The translations under genes were made by a program, and so were the position numbers. From Halobacillus sp. Nhm2S1 (GTDB taxonomy: Bacteria > Bacillota > Bacilli > Bacillales > Halobacillaceae), in assembly GCF_019599545.1 (NCBI RefSeq), contig NZ_JAIEZV010000003.1:1-64000 (forward strand): a stretch of DNA of 64,000 nt, given 5' to 3'. The notes under the pieces are model-generated. The model was not told the DNA's origin and did not search any database. It saw only the letters and a list, made by a program, of their open reading frames with translations. Positions 26,070 through 35,482 of the stretch are shown here, in pieces (within the stretch, counting starts at the first letter, position 1; the number at the start of each line of letters is the position of its first letter).

Positions 26070-29018
26070 TTAGTAAGCGATTTGTTTATAATGGACTTCT
26101 GCAAGCTTCATCATTTGGTGGGCAACGTTTTCTACTCGATCCTTTGGACAGTTACTTGCTCGTAATTGATTTTTTATACTTCTTCTCATCTGGCGTTGGA
26201 CATCTTCTTTTTCTGTCCAGTCGATGACCGCATGCTCTTGAACCACTCCTGTAATCAAATGGGTTAAAGCTTTGAGATTTTCTTCTTCATGGTCTTCCAG
26301 TTCTCTACTAAGCAATTGGAAGAAAGGGTATTGTTCCGGTTCAAATCCATGATCTTTACTTTCCTCTGCGTTGTTTCTCATCTCATGAATCATTTCCCGA
26401 TACTCTTCTAGCAACTCTTCAATCGTCATTTGTCTTTCTTTGCGGCGTTCGATCAAGTCTTCCAATCGCTCTTTTAGGGAAGTGTAGAGCACAGGGTTTT
26501 CTTCCAATTTGATACGTATTTCATGCTTAATGGCGTGTTCCATTTCTGCCGCTTTCGCTTCAGGTGTTTTGATTTCATCTATTTTATCCTCAAAACGGTT
26601 CGATAAAATATCTATTGGTTCAAACAAGATGTGTGGTGTGGAAGCATAGACATATTCCTCAATTATCTGACGGACTTTTTCACCACAATCGGAGATATCC
26701 GCGCCATCTTCATCATGATAACGGGACTTTGCTAAGACACGTATTTTCCCTAACCATTTCAAATCGTCCAAGTAAGGCTTCGCTTTTGGACTCGGCATAA
26801 TCATGTCCATACTTTCGGAAAAATGTTTGAACGCCGTATCGAACTCATTACGGATATCTTCCTGTTCGAGAACAGCTAAACAACCATCCAGATCTTCTTT
26901 ACTTTTATAGTCAAAAAATCGCATGGCTTTTCGATGCCGTGTTTGCAAGCGCGGAATTTCAGCGTCTACGTCACTCATAGCCCCTTTAATATCCTCTTCA
27001 TGGAATATACCTAGCGCTTCTTCAAGGAAACGTGATACCCCAAAATAGTCGACAATTAGACCATATGTTTTTTTATCATACGTCCGGTTTGTACGGGCGA
27101 TGGCCTGCAGTAGGTTATGCTCCTTTAATGGTTTGTCCAAGTACATCACCTGCTCTATTGGTGCATCAAAGCCTGTCAGCAATTTATCACAAACGATCAG
27201 GAAGCTTAGTGAGTCTTCTTCCATCGGCTTTTTAAAGCGCTGAATGACGTCTTTTTCCTCTTGTCTAGAGAGGTAATGTTTTTGCATTTCTTCTTTATCA
27301 TTATGACCAGCTGATATAATTACTTTTGACTCGTAATCACTCAATTCATCCAGGATGTTTTTGTAAAGAACGGCAGCTTCCCTTGATATTGCAACAATTT
27401 GGGCTTTGAAACCATTCGGTTTAATATGATCTTCAAAATGTTGAATGATATCAAGCACAATTTGCCGGACCCGTTTCGGTGAAGCTGTAATCGCTTCTTC
27501 TGTCGCAAATTTCTTCTTGATCCGTTCCCGATCTTTCTCTGAGTAATCTCGGAAAAATCGATCGAACAATTGATCAACACTTTCTCCTTGGACATGAAGG
27601 TCAACAAGACGAGATTCATAGAAAATCGGCACCGTTGCGCCATCTTCTACCGCCTGTTCAATGGTGTATTTATCAATATAGTTTCCAAACGTACGTCTTG
27701 TGCTTTTATCTTTTTTATCAATAGGTGTGCCGGTAAAACCTATATACGTGGCATTCGGTAGTGCCATCCGCATGTTTAACGCTAAAGAACTGTACTGACT
27801 GCGGTGACTTTCATCAACCATTACGATAACATTTTCCGACTTTGTCATTTCCGGAAAACTGTCTTCTCCTTCAGCTTCCTGAAACTTTTGGACGAGTGTC
27901 ATAATCGTCGATCCAGGCCCCTGCCTTAAATAGTCCCTCAATTCAGAAACGGAACCTGCCTGTTGCGGGTTCGGAAACTCACAGCGCCGGAACGTGTTCG
28001 TAATCTGCTGGTCCAAATCTTGACGGTCTGTCACGATCACAATAGTCGGGTTTTTCAATTCGGAGATTCGGCGTAACTTCGTCGCAAGGAAAACCATCGA
28101 TAATGATTTTCCAGAACCTTGGGTCGCCCAGACGACACCTCCGCGATCTTGGGGAGTGTTTTCATGAAGGATACGGTTAACTGCACGATTGACCGCCCGA
28201 TGTTGCTGGTACCGAGCAAGTTTCTTAATGACTTTCCCCTCTTCAGGCTCATAAACGATAAAGTTCTGTATCAGATCCATCAAGCGCTCTTTTACTAACA
28301 CACCTGTAAGGAGGACATCCTGCGCCGAAGGATTCGGCCCAATTTCCGATACTGTACGAGGATAGGGATCTTTCCATGAACTATAATGTTGCACCTTCGC
28401 CCCAATTGTTCCCACTCTAGCACGATCATTACTTGTGGAAATCACGAACTGGTTGTAATAAAAGAGATTTTCACTATCCTTTTGATAGCGAATCAGCTGT
28501 TTCACCCCTTGTCCGATCTGTTCATCAGGTGGGAGTGTCGGACTTTTGCATTCAATGACTACTAGAGGTAGACCGTTTACAAAAATTAATAAGTCAGGAC
28601 GAATGGTACCTTTTGCATTCGTAATCGAAAACTGATCAACAACGAGAAATTCGTTGTTTCCCAGATCTTCAAAGTCGATGAGCTGAACGGTCTGATTTTT
28701 TCGTCCTTTTCCCAGGTCCTGATTGACAGACATTTGGTTAATCAAAACCTCATGAAAGTATTGATTTGCTTCCATGAGGTTTGTGAAATCTAAATGCGTA
28801 ATGTGACGAACAACTTTATTCAGATTGTTTTCATTGATCCAGGGATTCAGCCTTTGAATGACTTTTGACAACCGGGTCTTCAGAGTAACTTCTGCTTGGG
28901 TATCTCTTTCCTGATCTAGCTTGGTTCCTATTACATGGGTGTATCCGAGCGACTTCAACTGATTGATGGCACGATCTTCGACTAGCTTTTTCTCATTCCA
29001 GTCTTGAGTAATGTTCAA
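26070..29018 (-). CDS. hsdR: type I restriction enzyme, HsdR subunit
   Basis: A 982-residue motor and nuclease subunit. The N-terminal PD-(D/E)xK nuclease has Asp142 (RPDLLIFVNG) and ECK (156-158). The SF2 translocase has Walker A GSGKS (301-305), a DESHRSQYSS box (motif II), GFTGTP and LLQAIARTNRTYDKK. The C-terminal region should bind the methylase. Length and motif order are complete, so it is probably active. It is last in the hsdM-hsdS-hsdR operon; its ATG overlaps the hsdS stop by 4 bp. Confidence 0.95.
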   Translation of the reverse strand: MNITQDWNEKKLVEDRAINQLKSLGYTHVIGTKLDQERDTQAEVTLKTRLSKVIQRLNPWINENNLNKVVRHITHLDFTNLMEANQYFHEVLINQMSVNQDLGKGRKNQTVQLIDFEDLGNNEFLVVDQFSITNAKGTIRPDLLIFVNGLPLVVIECKSPTLPPDEQIGQGVKQLIRYQKDSENLFYYNQFVISTSNDRARVGTIGAKVQHYSSWKDPYPRTVSEIGPNPSAQDVLLTGVLVKERLMDLIQNFIVYEPEEGKVIKKLARYQQHRAVNRAVNRILHENTPQDRGGVVWATQGSGKSLSMVFLATKLRRISELKNPTIVIVTDRQDLDQQITNTFRRCEFPNPQQAGSVSELRDYLRQGPGSTIMTLVQKFQEAEGEDSFPEMTKSENVIVMVDESHRSQYSSLALNMRMALPNATYIGFTGTPIDKKDKSTRRTFGNYIDKYTIEQAVEDGATVPIFYESRLVDLHVQGESVDQLFDRFFRDYSEKDRERIKKKFATEEAITASPKRVRQIVLDIIQHFEDHIKPNGFKAQIVAISREAAVLYKNILDELSDYESKVIISAGHNDKEEMQKHYLSRQEEKDVIQRFKKPMEEDSLSFLIVCDKLLTGFDAPIEQVMYLDKPLKEHNLLQAIARTNRTYDKKTYGLIVDYFGVSRFLEEALGIFHEEDIKGAMSDVDAEIPRLQTRHRKAMRFFDYKSKEDLDGCLAVLEQEDIRNEFDTAFKHFSESMDMIMPSPKAKPYLDDLKWLGKIRVLAKSRYHDEDGADISDCGEKVRQIIEEYVYASTPHILFEPIDILSNRFEDKIDEIKTPEAKAAEMEHAIKHEIRIKLEENPVLYTSLKERLEDLIERRKERQMTIEELLEEYREMIHEMRNNAEESKDHGFEPEQYPFFQLLSRELEDHEEENLKALTHLITGVVQEHAVIDWTEKEDVQRQMRRSIKNQLRASNCPKDRVENVAHQMMKLAEVHYKQIAY

Positions 29019-30349
29019 GATGTGATCACCTCTTCATCGTCAACAGGTACACGTACTTTACCTGTGAGAAGTTGTTGCATAAGACCTTTTTTAAGTTTTT
29101 GTAATGCTTGCAGTTGATTTTCTTCAAGTTTAATTTTTTCATTAAAACTAATTAATATTTTTGCTATTTCTTGTTGTTCTTCAAAAGAAGGAATTGCTAA
29201 CTTTAATTTGCGGAGAGTTTTTAGACCTATACGCAATCTAGTCGTACCTGTACTATTATTCTCTGCCTGTTTACGGAAATATGGTGAATTAATTGCATTC
29301 ATAATGAAATATTTATCATATTTCTTCTCATCTACAGCTAGTCGTATTCCGTCTGAAGCCATTAAATATCTCTCATTAAAATCAGGAATTAAACAAGCTC
29401 TAGCTACCGGTTCTGCCATTTTAGCAATAATTATATCTCCAGGATATATATTGCACTTATAGAGTTGATCAGCCTTCTCTTCGCTTGTATATATTTTATA
29501 ACTGTTAAAAAAATCTCCCTCACCAATATTCTGAAGTTGAATTATTCTAACTCCTTCACTCTGGTATTCTTTCGATGTCAAATCAGATCCGAAAGGTCCA
29601 CCTGTAAATGAGTATTTATCTCCCTTGGCTATATCTGTCAAATCTGTTATTTCCCAACTTTCAGGAATTTCCCCAACAGCCGTCTTCTTAAATTTCTTAT
29701 GCCCGATACCTTTGGTCAACAGCTGTTGCATCAACCCTTTTTTCACTTTCTCGGTCTGGGTGATGATTTGTTCGGTCTTCTCGATCGCTTCATCGACGGA
29801 GGAGATGATTGCTGTGATTTTCTGTTGTTTTTTAATCGGGGGAATAGGAAGTCTTACAGTGCCTAGGTTCTTTCTACTAACTCTCTGCCTGGTTGTACCT
29901 GACGCAAAAGCTTGAACCTTCGATAATACCTTGTATGAGTTTAATAAATAATTAATAAATCTTTTATCATACTTAGCTTCTTCCGGTCGAAAAATTGCTA
30001 CATCGACAGAAGTTATGTTCTTAGTACCTAAATTCGGTACTATACAAGACCTCCCTATAGGATCAGCGAGCCTGCATATAAGAATATCTCCTTCTACTAC
30101 TTCTTTACATTTTAGAGAATCAAATGATTCTTCAGAGACATACTTTTTTATGTTTTTTTCTTTAAATGAACCTAGTCCTATATTACCAGTTTGAATCAAA
30201 CGGATTCCTTGATTTTCAATATATTTGGATTCAACCCAATCCCCGTCCACAAAAGAGTTCTCTACATCATTGCTAGCTATATCGAGTATTGTTTCCAAGT
30301 TCCAATCAGTTGGAATATTACCATACTCAGTTCTTTTGTAGTCACTCAT
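29015..30349 (-). CDS. hsdS: type I restriction-modification, HsdS specificity subunit
   Basis: A 444-residue protein with the usual two target-recognition domains (about 10-165 and 225-385), each followed by a conserved helical repeat: [20 protein letters not shown] ending [11 protein letters not shown], and [17 protein letters not shown] ending [12 protein letters not shown]. It determines the DNA sequence recognised by the complex. The target cannot be read from the sequence. The gene is intact and overlaps both partners. Confidence 0.93.
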   Translation of the reverse strand: MSDYKRTEYGNIPTDWNLETILDIASNDVENSFVDGDWVESKYIENQGIRLIQTGNIGLGSFKEKNIKKYVSEESFDSLKCKEVVEGDILICRLADPIGRSCIVPNLGTKNITSVDVAIFRPEEAKYDKRFINYLLNSYKVLSKVQAFASGTTRQRVSRKNLGTVRLPIPPIKKQQKITAIISSVDEAIEKTEQIITQTEKVKKGLMQQLLTKGIGHKKFKKTAVGEIPESWEITDLTDIAKGDKYSFTGGPFGSDLTSKEYQSEGVRIIQLQNIGEGDFFNSYKIYTSEEKADQLYKCNIYPGDIIIAKMAEPVARACLIPDFNERYLMASDGIRLAVDEKKYDKYFIMNAINSPYFRKQAENNSTGTTRLRIGLKTLRKLKLAIPSFEEQQEIAKILISFNEKIKLEENQLQALQKLKKGLMQQLLTGKVRVPVDDEEVITS

Positions 30350-31823
30350 AATACCCTAACTCCTTTAAAAACCCGTCCATCTTTTGTTCGGTAATTTTAC
30401 GTTCAGATTCAATTTTTCTTAATTGGGCTAATTCAAATTGAACATTTATTTCTTCTTCCTCTTCAGTAGTATCAATATACCTCGCAATGTTCAGGTTGTA
30501 CTCATTCTCTTCGATTTCCTCCAGCTCCACCAAACGACAATACTTCTCGTGATCTTTCCATTGATCATAAGTTTCAACCATCTTTGTAATATCCTCTTCT
30601 CGAAGAATATTCTGATTTTTACCTTCTTGATAATCCTTCGATCCATCAAGGATAAGTACTTTACCTTTTTTATACTCATCTTTGTTACGGTTTAAGATGA
30701 GAATGGCTGCCGGGATACTTGTTCCATAGAAAAGGTTAGAAGGCAGTCCAATAATTGCTTCTACTAAGTCTTCTTCTAATAGACCTTGACGAATTTTCCC
30801 TTCCGCCCCTCCTCGGAAAAGTACTCCGTGAGGCATAACGACGCCTGCTTTCCCTTCATGGTTCAGTGTAGCAACCATATGCTGTACAAAAGCATAGTCA
30901 CCTGCGTTTTTTGGAGGGAGACCAAAACGGAAGCGTCCGAATTCATCACTTTCCGCTTCTTCCCGTCCCCAGTTTTTCAAGGAGAATGGTGGATTAGCAA
31001 TAACACGATCATAGCGAAGTGGTTCTCCACCTTCTGTCAGCTTCGGTTCACGAATCGTATCTCCACGCTCGATACGGTGGTCACTTAACCCGTGAAGCAA
31101 GAGGTTCATTTTACAAATCGCCCATGTATTCAAGTTACGCTCCTGTCCGTGCAAGGATAGATTACGTGGGTTTCCACCATTGGCTTTAATATAGTCGACG
31201 GATTGAACGAGCATCCCGCCGGATCCAACGGTCGGATCACAAACACGCATCCCTTCTTCTGGCTTGATTAATTTAACGATGAGTTCTACGACTTTGCTTG
31301 GTGTATAAAACTCGCCGCCTTTTTTACCTGCATCATCGGCGAATTGCTTGATTAAGTATTCGTAAGCACGACCTAGCATGTCAGGTTCAGAAAGGTTTTG
31401 GTTTCCTAGATTTAATGAAGAGAAATGTTGAATCAGTTGAATGAGAAGTTTGTCAGGAAGCTTTTCTTTATCATTGAAGTCAATACTTGCAAGAACACCT
31501 TCCAACGCTTTGTTTTCTTCTTCTAACGCTTCAAACGCTTTGTTGATCGTATTACCAATGTCTTGCGTTTGTTCCTGGACATGTGCCCAACGCGCTCGTT
31601 CAGGTACGAAGAATTGGTGTTCATCGCGGTCATACCAGCCGTAATCGTCGCCTTCTTCTTTTTCTATAGTTACAGCTGTTTCAACGAACACATCGTTCAA
31701 TCGTTTGAGGAAAAGTAGTCCGAAGATATAGTTCTTATAATCAGAGGAGTCAATGCTCCCTCGTAGGATATTTGCAGATTCCCATAAGTGGGACTCTAAT
31801 TGTGGCAATGTCAATTTAGTCAT
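30342..31823 (-). CDS. hsdM: type I restriction-modification, HsdM methyltransferase
   Basis: A 493-residue N6-adenine methyltransferase subunit. The N-terminal HsdM helical domain (1-140) is followed by the SAM-binding motif [11 protein letters not shown] (195-204) and catalytic NPPF (277-280). The [20 protein letters not shown] segment before them is typical. ATG 31823 is preceded by AAAGGGG. It is the first gene of the operon; an 8-bp overlap links it to hsdS. Confidence 0.95.
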   Translation of the reverse strand: MTKLTLPQLESHLWESANILRGSIDSSDYKNYIFGLLFLKRLNDVFVETAVTIEKEEGDDYGWYDRDEHQFFVPERARWAHVQEQTQDIGNTINKAFEALEEENKALEGVLASIDFNDKEKLPDKLLIQLIQHFSSLNLGNQNLSEPDMLGRAYEYLIKQFADDAGKKGGEFYTPSKVVELIVKLIKPEEGMRVCDPTVGSGGMLVQSVDYIKANGGNPRNLSLHGQERNLNTWAICKMNLLLHGLSDHRIERGDTIREPKLTEGGEPLRYDRVIANPPFSLKNWGREEAESDEFGRFRFGLPPKNAGDYAFVQHMVATLNHEGKAGVVMPHGVLFRGGAEGKIRQGLLEEDLVEAIIGLPSNLFYGTSIPAAILILNRNKDEYKKGKVLILDGSKDYQEGKNQNILREEDITKMVETYDQWKDHEKYCRLVELEEIEENEYNLNIARYIDTTEEEEEINVQFELAQLRKIESERKITEQKMDGFLKELGYYE

Positions 31824-31890
31824 ATAATTTAACCCCTTTTATTTTTCTCTACCTTCAAATATATCAAAAATATTACAATAGACCAATGGA

Positions 31891-31917
31891 AAAAGGAGGC
31901 TCAACCGCCTCCTTTTC
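31891..31917 (-). terminator. terminator of the duplicated-domain gene
   Basis: AAAAGGAGG and CCTCCTTTT form a 9-bp stem with an 8-base loop; on the minus strand it is followed by TTTTTCC. It lies directly at the end of the gene stopping at 31919 and separates it from hsdM. Confidence 0.8.
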
Positions 31918-31918
31918 T

Positions 31919-32656
31919 TTATTCCACCTTTGTCCACTCACCGTTCCCCCACGTTTGGAAACCACGATCAGATTCTTGTATCTCTACAATCGAAGAACCA
32001 CCAGGGTTATCATTCGCGATGATGGTATCAAGCTCTCCACTGAACCCGCTCAAACGAGCCCAGTAGCCTCCCCCACTCTCACTCTTGTATGTGCCTGGTT
32101 CGATGTCTTTTCCAACCAGGTAAGTGCCATCACCGAAACTCGTTTGTTTTTCCGGAGCATAGCTGTCATCAATCAACGTCCAGCTGCCTGTACCCTGAGT
32201 GCTGAAGGCGGTGTCAGATTCTTTCACTTCGACGTATTCCTGGCCTTGTGGGTTGCCGTTCGCGATGATGTCGTCGAATTCACCGCTGAATCCTGCAAGG
32301 CGTTCCCAGTAGTACACGGATCCTTCTGATTTATAGAGGCCTGGTTCGATGTCCGTTCCGACTTCGTGCATGCCTGTAGAGACTTTTACGGTATCATCTT
32401 CTGGAGGTGCTTCTTCTTCCTTCTCTTCCACGGTCGGTTCTTCAACTTCCTCTTCAGCTGGTGCTTCACTTTCTTCTGTTGAGATTTCTTCGGTCTCTGT
32501 GCTAGCCGCTTCCACTTCCTCGACCGGCGTCTCTTCCGGTTCTGCTTCTGCCTGGTCCTGTTCTTCTCCTCCGCCTTGAGCTGCAGCGAAAACGACGAGA
32601 ATCACGACTCCCCAGAACCACCATTTTTTGATGAAGCTTTTCTTTTGTTTTGCCAT
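31919..32656 (-). CDS. membrane-anchored protein with a duplicated C-terminal domain
   Basis: A 245-residue protein. A basic N-terminus and one membrane segment (about 11-27, WWFWGVVILVVFAAA) form an uncleaved anchor. A low-complexity Glu/Ala/Thr/Pro linker spans about 29-92. Two tandem domains of about 70 residues then align: MHEVGTDIEPGLYKSEGSVY and TYLVGKDIEPGTYKSESGGG, each followed by YWxRLxGFSGExDxIIANxNP and ending in a GxWT motif. The domain occurs in many exported proteins of Gram-positive bacteria, and its ligand is unknown. ATG has AAGGAGG upstream. It has its own terminator and an upstream GAAC-N4-GTTGGG element, so it is a single-gene unit inside the island. Confidence 0.8.
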   Translation of the reverse strand: MAKQKKSFIKKWWFWGVVILVVFAAAQGGGEEQDQAEAEPEETPVEEVEAASTETEEISTEESEAPAEEEVEEPTVEEKEEEAPPEDDTVKVSTGMHEVGTDIEPGLYKSEGSVYYWERLAGFSGEFDDIIANGNPQGQEYVEVKESDTAFSTQGTGSWTLIDDSYAPEKQTSFGDGTYLVGKDIEPGTYKSESGGGYWARLSGFSGELDTIIANDNPGGSSIVEIQESDRGFQTWGNGEWTKVE

Positions 32657-32681
32657 GTGTTTGTTCCTCCTTGATTTGTGT

Positions 32682-32736
32682 TAACTCAAGGATAACGGGT
32701 GGGGTGATCAAAAATTTGCACTCCCAACACACGTTC
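32682..32736 (-). promoter_or_regulatory. GAAC-N4-GTTGGG element, site 3, with -10 region
   Basis: On the minus strand GAACGTGTGTTGGG (32736-32723), then TGCAAATTTTTG, CCCC and CGTTATCCT, with the same spacing as site 1. It lies 27 to 80 bp upstream of the duplicated-domain gene and just past the stop of the WYL regulator gene. Confidence 0.5.
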
Positions 32737-32737
32737 T

Positions 32738-33724
32738 CTATTCATACTGCTTGGACATCTTTTGCACTTCTTCTTTCACTTGTGCCACGAGGGATTCGGG
32801 CGAGACGACTTTCGCTTTGTAACCCCAGGTGAGAATCCAACCGATGAGTCCGATACTCATCTTTGCCTTCGTTGATAGGAGGAACCGGTCGTCACTGATT
32901 GCATTTATGGAGGCGTCTTTTCCGAAACGGTCGAGGACGACGTTCAGGAGACTTGCATCGAATTCGATTTTGATCCAGGCGTCCTCCCCTGCGAACATGT
33001 GGAAGCTTTGGTCGACGTATTCTTTGACAAGGAAATCTTGTTTCCGTTTGAAACGCTCTCCCGATATTTCGATGTTCCGCATGCGGTCTAAACGGTAGTG
33101 ACGCATCTCCCCATTTCCGCGGAACCTTCCGATCAGATAATAAAAATCGTTCTGCCAGATGAGCGCATAGGGCTCGACATGATATGTATCCCCATTCCGG
33201 TGGTATTCGTATTCCTTGTCCATATTGTATTTTCCGTACTGGTAACGGAGCACCTTCTGTTCTGAAATCGCCCTGTGGACATTGTCGATGCTCAATTTGA
33301 CCAGTTCATAATCGTCATTCGCTGACTGGGAGTACAGCAGCGGGTCCGGAAGCGTCTTTGCGATATGTCTGCTCGTCAGCTGCTTGTTCCGTTCGATCAG
33401 ATCCTTCTTCTCTTTTTCGGTGATGAATTTCGCGGATAGGATGGCGTCATTGATGAGCCGCAACTGATAAGTCTCGAATACGCGGTCTTGATAACTGTAA
33501 TACACTTTACCGAAACGTCCGGTATTTCGGATGATTTCGATCCCCGCATCTTCGAGCACGTCCATATCACGCTTGAGTGTACGGGCATCGAATTTCGCTT
33601 CCGGTCCGAAGTAGAGCTTCAGTTTTTCACAGATTTCCTGGATGCTCAGTTCATGATGTTCATCCGTCTCTTCGAAAAGGATATCCCTCAGTTTGAGTAG
33701 TCGTGTGTTGTTGTTCAATTCCAT
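32738..33724 (-). CDS. WYL-domain transcriptional regulator (YafY type)
   Basis: A 328-residue protein. The N-terminal winged HTH (about 1-75, ELSIQEICEKLKLYFGPEAK, ARTLKRDMDVLEDAGIEI) is followed by a WYL domain (about 140-245) with VEPYALIWQNDFYYLIGRFR and a C-terminal WCX-like extension. WYL regulators bind nucleic-acid-related ligands and are widely found controlling phage-defence loci (BrxR, CapW). It is on the same strand as, and just before, the duplicated-domain gene and the restriction genes. It may be the factor reading the shared upstream element, but that is a guess. Confidence 0.9.
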   Translation of the reverse strand: MELNNNTRLLKLRDILFEETDEHHELSIQEICEKLKLYFGPEAKFDARTLKRDMDVLEDAGIEIIRNTGRFGKVYYSYQDRVFETYQLRLINDAILSAKFITEKEKKDLIERNKQLTSRHIAKTLPDPLLYSQSANDDYELVKLSIDNVHRAISEQKVLRYQYGKYNMDKEYEYHRNGDTYHVEPYALIWQNDFYYLIGRFRGNGEMRHYRLDRMRNIEISGERFKRKQDFLVKEYVDQSFHMFAGEDAWIKIEFDASLLNVVLDRFGKDASINAISDDRFLLSTKAKMSIGLIGWILTWGYKAKVVSPESLVAQVKEEVQKMSKQYE

Positions 33725-33921
33725 GATACGGCCTCCCCTATTTCGAATCTCCTTCTAGTATAATACAGGAAGCAGCCGGAATAAATGGAGTTTTCTTGAT
33801 ATGTATAGAACAGTGAAGGATTGAACGGAGGATACAACAAATGGAATTTCCTCTCGAAGATCAGTGCATCCGGTCATTTGTACATGTTAGTCGTTTCATT
33901 TTATAACTCACCGAATCCAAA

Positions 33922-35160
33922 TCAGGCAAAACGTCCGAACTGTTTCTCAAACCCCAACATCACTGTCCCCACCGGACCATTCCTTTGCTTCCTCAAAATC
34001 ACCTCCACCACATCACTGCCTTCCTGCGAATAGTAATCATCGCGGTACAAAAAGCTGATGACATCAGCGTCCTGTTCGATGTTTCCAGATTCCCTCAAAT
34101 CAGACATCATCGGGCGTTTGTCCTGGCGTTGTTCAACACTTCGGGAGAGTTGGGAGAGGAGGATGATCGGGATGTTGAGTTCACGGGCGAGGAGTTTCAG
34201 TTCGCGGGTGATGGCACCGACTTCGAGGTCTCGGCGCTCATAGCGGCCTTTTACGTTAATCAACTGCAAGTAATCAATGATGATGAGGTGATCATGGTCC
34301 GGGTCAGAAGCTACGGACGCTCTGATTTTTGAGGTGATGTTCTGGACGGTTTGTTGGCGCTCATGGATGGACAAGTTCCACTCGGCGATTTCCCCGATGG
34401 CGTGGAAGGAACGTTTGTAGTCTTCGGCGGAGAAACACATCGAGCGCCACTTCTGTCCGTCGATGCGTGCTTCGGAAGAAATCATCCGCTGCAGCAATTG
34501 CTTGGACCCCATTTCCAGACTGAACAGGTCGACGGCTCCTCCGTTCTTGCAATGGTTCATGGCTATATTCAAAGCGAAAGCGGTCTTCCCCATCGAAGGC
34601 CTGGCAGCGACGATGATCAAATCGCCACGCTGCGCTCCTCCGGTCATTTTGTCATAGTCTTCGAATCCTGTGGCTAAACCCGTCTGTACGGGGGAGGAGA
34701 TCATCTCCATGGCGATGTCATTGAGCTGCTCTTTCACCGTCTGCTCATCCGCTTCCGGGTCCTGATCCATCAGGTGCAACTGCTGCTTCAAGCTGAGCAG
34801 CGCATCAGCACTCGGATTTTCGATGTACTTGATCGCCGACTGTCTCATTTGCTGGTTCGTGTAGGATTCGATGAGGAGCTTTTCATAGAAGTGGAAGTTC
34901 TCAGTCGTCGGCACGGCTTCGGCCAGCCCGAGCAAGTAGCTCACTCCCCCCACCTGGGCGATCTCATCTCCAAGACTCGTTGTGACCGTCACCATATCCA
35001 CCGGTGTACCGTCGTTGTCCACCTGCTGTATCGCAAGGAAAATGCGGCGAAGGTCGTGTCGGGAGAAATGCTCAGGGGCGAGCGTCGTCTGCTTGATTTT
35101 CTCCCCGTCTACAAGAAAGATTCCTAACACGGCCTGTTCCGTCTGTAGATTATGACTCAT
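33922..35160 (-). CDS. phage-type replicative DNA helicase (DnaB/G40P-like)
   Basis: A 412-residue DnaB-family helicase. The N-terminal DnaB domain (MSHNLQTEQAVLGIFLVDGE) is followed by the RecA-like core with Walker A ARPSMGKTAF, VDLFSLEMGSKQLLQRMISS, LIIIDYLQLI and ILLSQLSRSVEQR. It is shorter than housekeeping DnaB (~450), like SPP1 G40P. ATG 35160 is chosen because the domain begins there and it overlaps the loader gene by 11 bp. It is the third gene of a phage replication cassette, and probably a second helicase beside the chromosomal DnaB/DnaC. Confidence 0.9.
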   Translation of the reverse strand: MSHNLQTEQAVLGIFLVDGEKIKQTTLAPEHFSRHDLRRIFLAIQQVDNDGTPVDMVTVTTSLGDEIAQVGGVSYLLGLAEAVPTTENFHFYEKLLIESYTNQQMRQSAIKYIENPSADALLSLKQQLHLMDQDPEADEQTVKEQLNDIAMEMISSPVQTGLATGFEDYDKMTGGAQRGDLIIVAARPSMGKTAFALNIAMNHCKNGGAVDLFSLEMGSKQLLQRMISSEARIDGQKWRSMCFSAEDYKRSFHAIGEIAEWNLSIHERQQTVQNITSKIRASVASDPDHDHLIIIDYLQLINVKGRYERRDLEVGAITRELKLLARELNIPIILLSQLSRSVEQRQDKRPMMSDLRESGNIEQDADVISFLYRDDYYSQEGSDVVEVILRKQRNGPVGTVMLGFEKQFGRFA

Positions 35161-35482
35161 GGGACTTATCCTCTGCCAGTGAACGGAGCTTGTCCATGAA
35201 CCGCTGGCGGATCTCATCAGAAACTTCCGCTGCTTCCGCCTCCCACACTTTCATCTGCTCCAAGTGAAGATTTTCTTCAGGTTCATAGACTGCGATTTCC
35301 CCGAGGGTCGGCGGGAACGGACTGCGGACGGCGAAATCGGAAAGCTTGGCCATCACCCCTTGATAATCCATTTCCAAAAGCTTCGGAATCAGCATATTAG
35401 CGACACGCTCGGTGATATCGAATTTCTGCGGATATAATTCACTGATCGTCTCGAGCACCTCGATGGCTTCTTCTCTCTTCAT
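35150..35482 (-). CDS. replicative helicase loader/inhibitor (G39P-like)
   Basis: A 110-residue helical protein resembling the SPP1 G39P loader/inhibitor family (MKREEAIEVLETISELYPQK..., then SDFAVRSPFPPTLGEIAVYE). In SPP1, G39P holds the G40P helicase inactive and delivers it to the origin-bound organizer. Its place between an organizer and a DnaB-like helicase is the classic order G38P-G39P-G40P. It overlaps both neighbours. Confidence 0.8.
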   Translation of the reverse strand: MKREEAIEVLETISELYPQKFDITERVANMLIPKLLEMDYQGVMAKLSDFAVRSPFPPTLGEIAVYEPEENLHLEQMKVWEAEAAEVSDEIRQRFMDKLRSLAEDKSHES

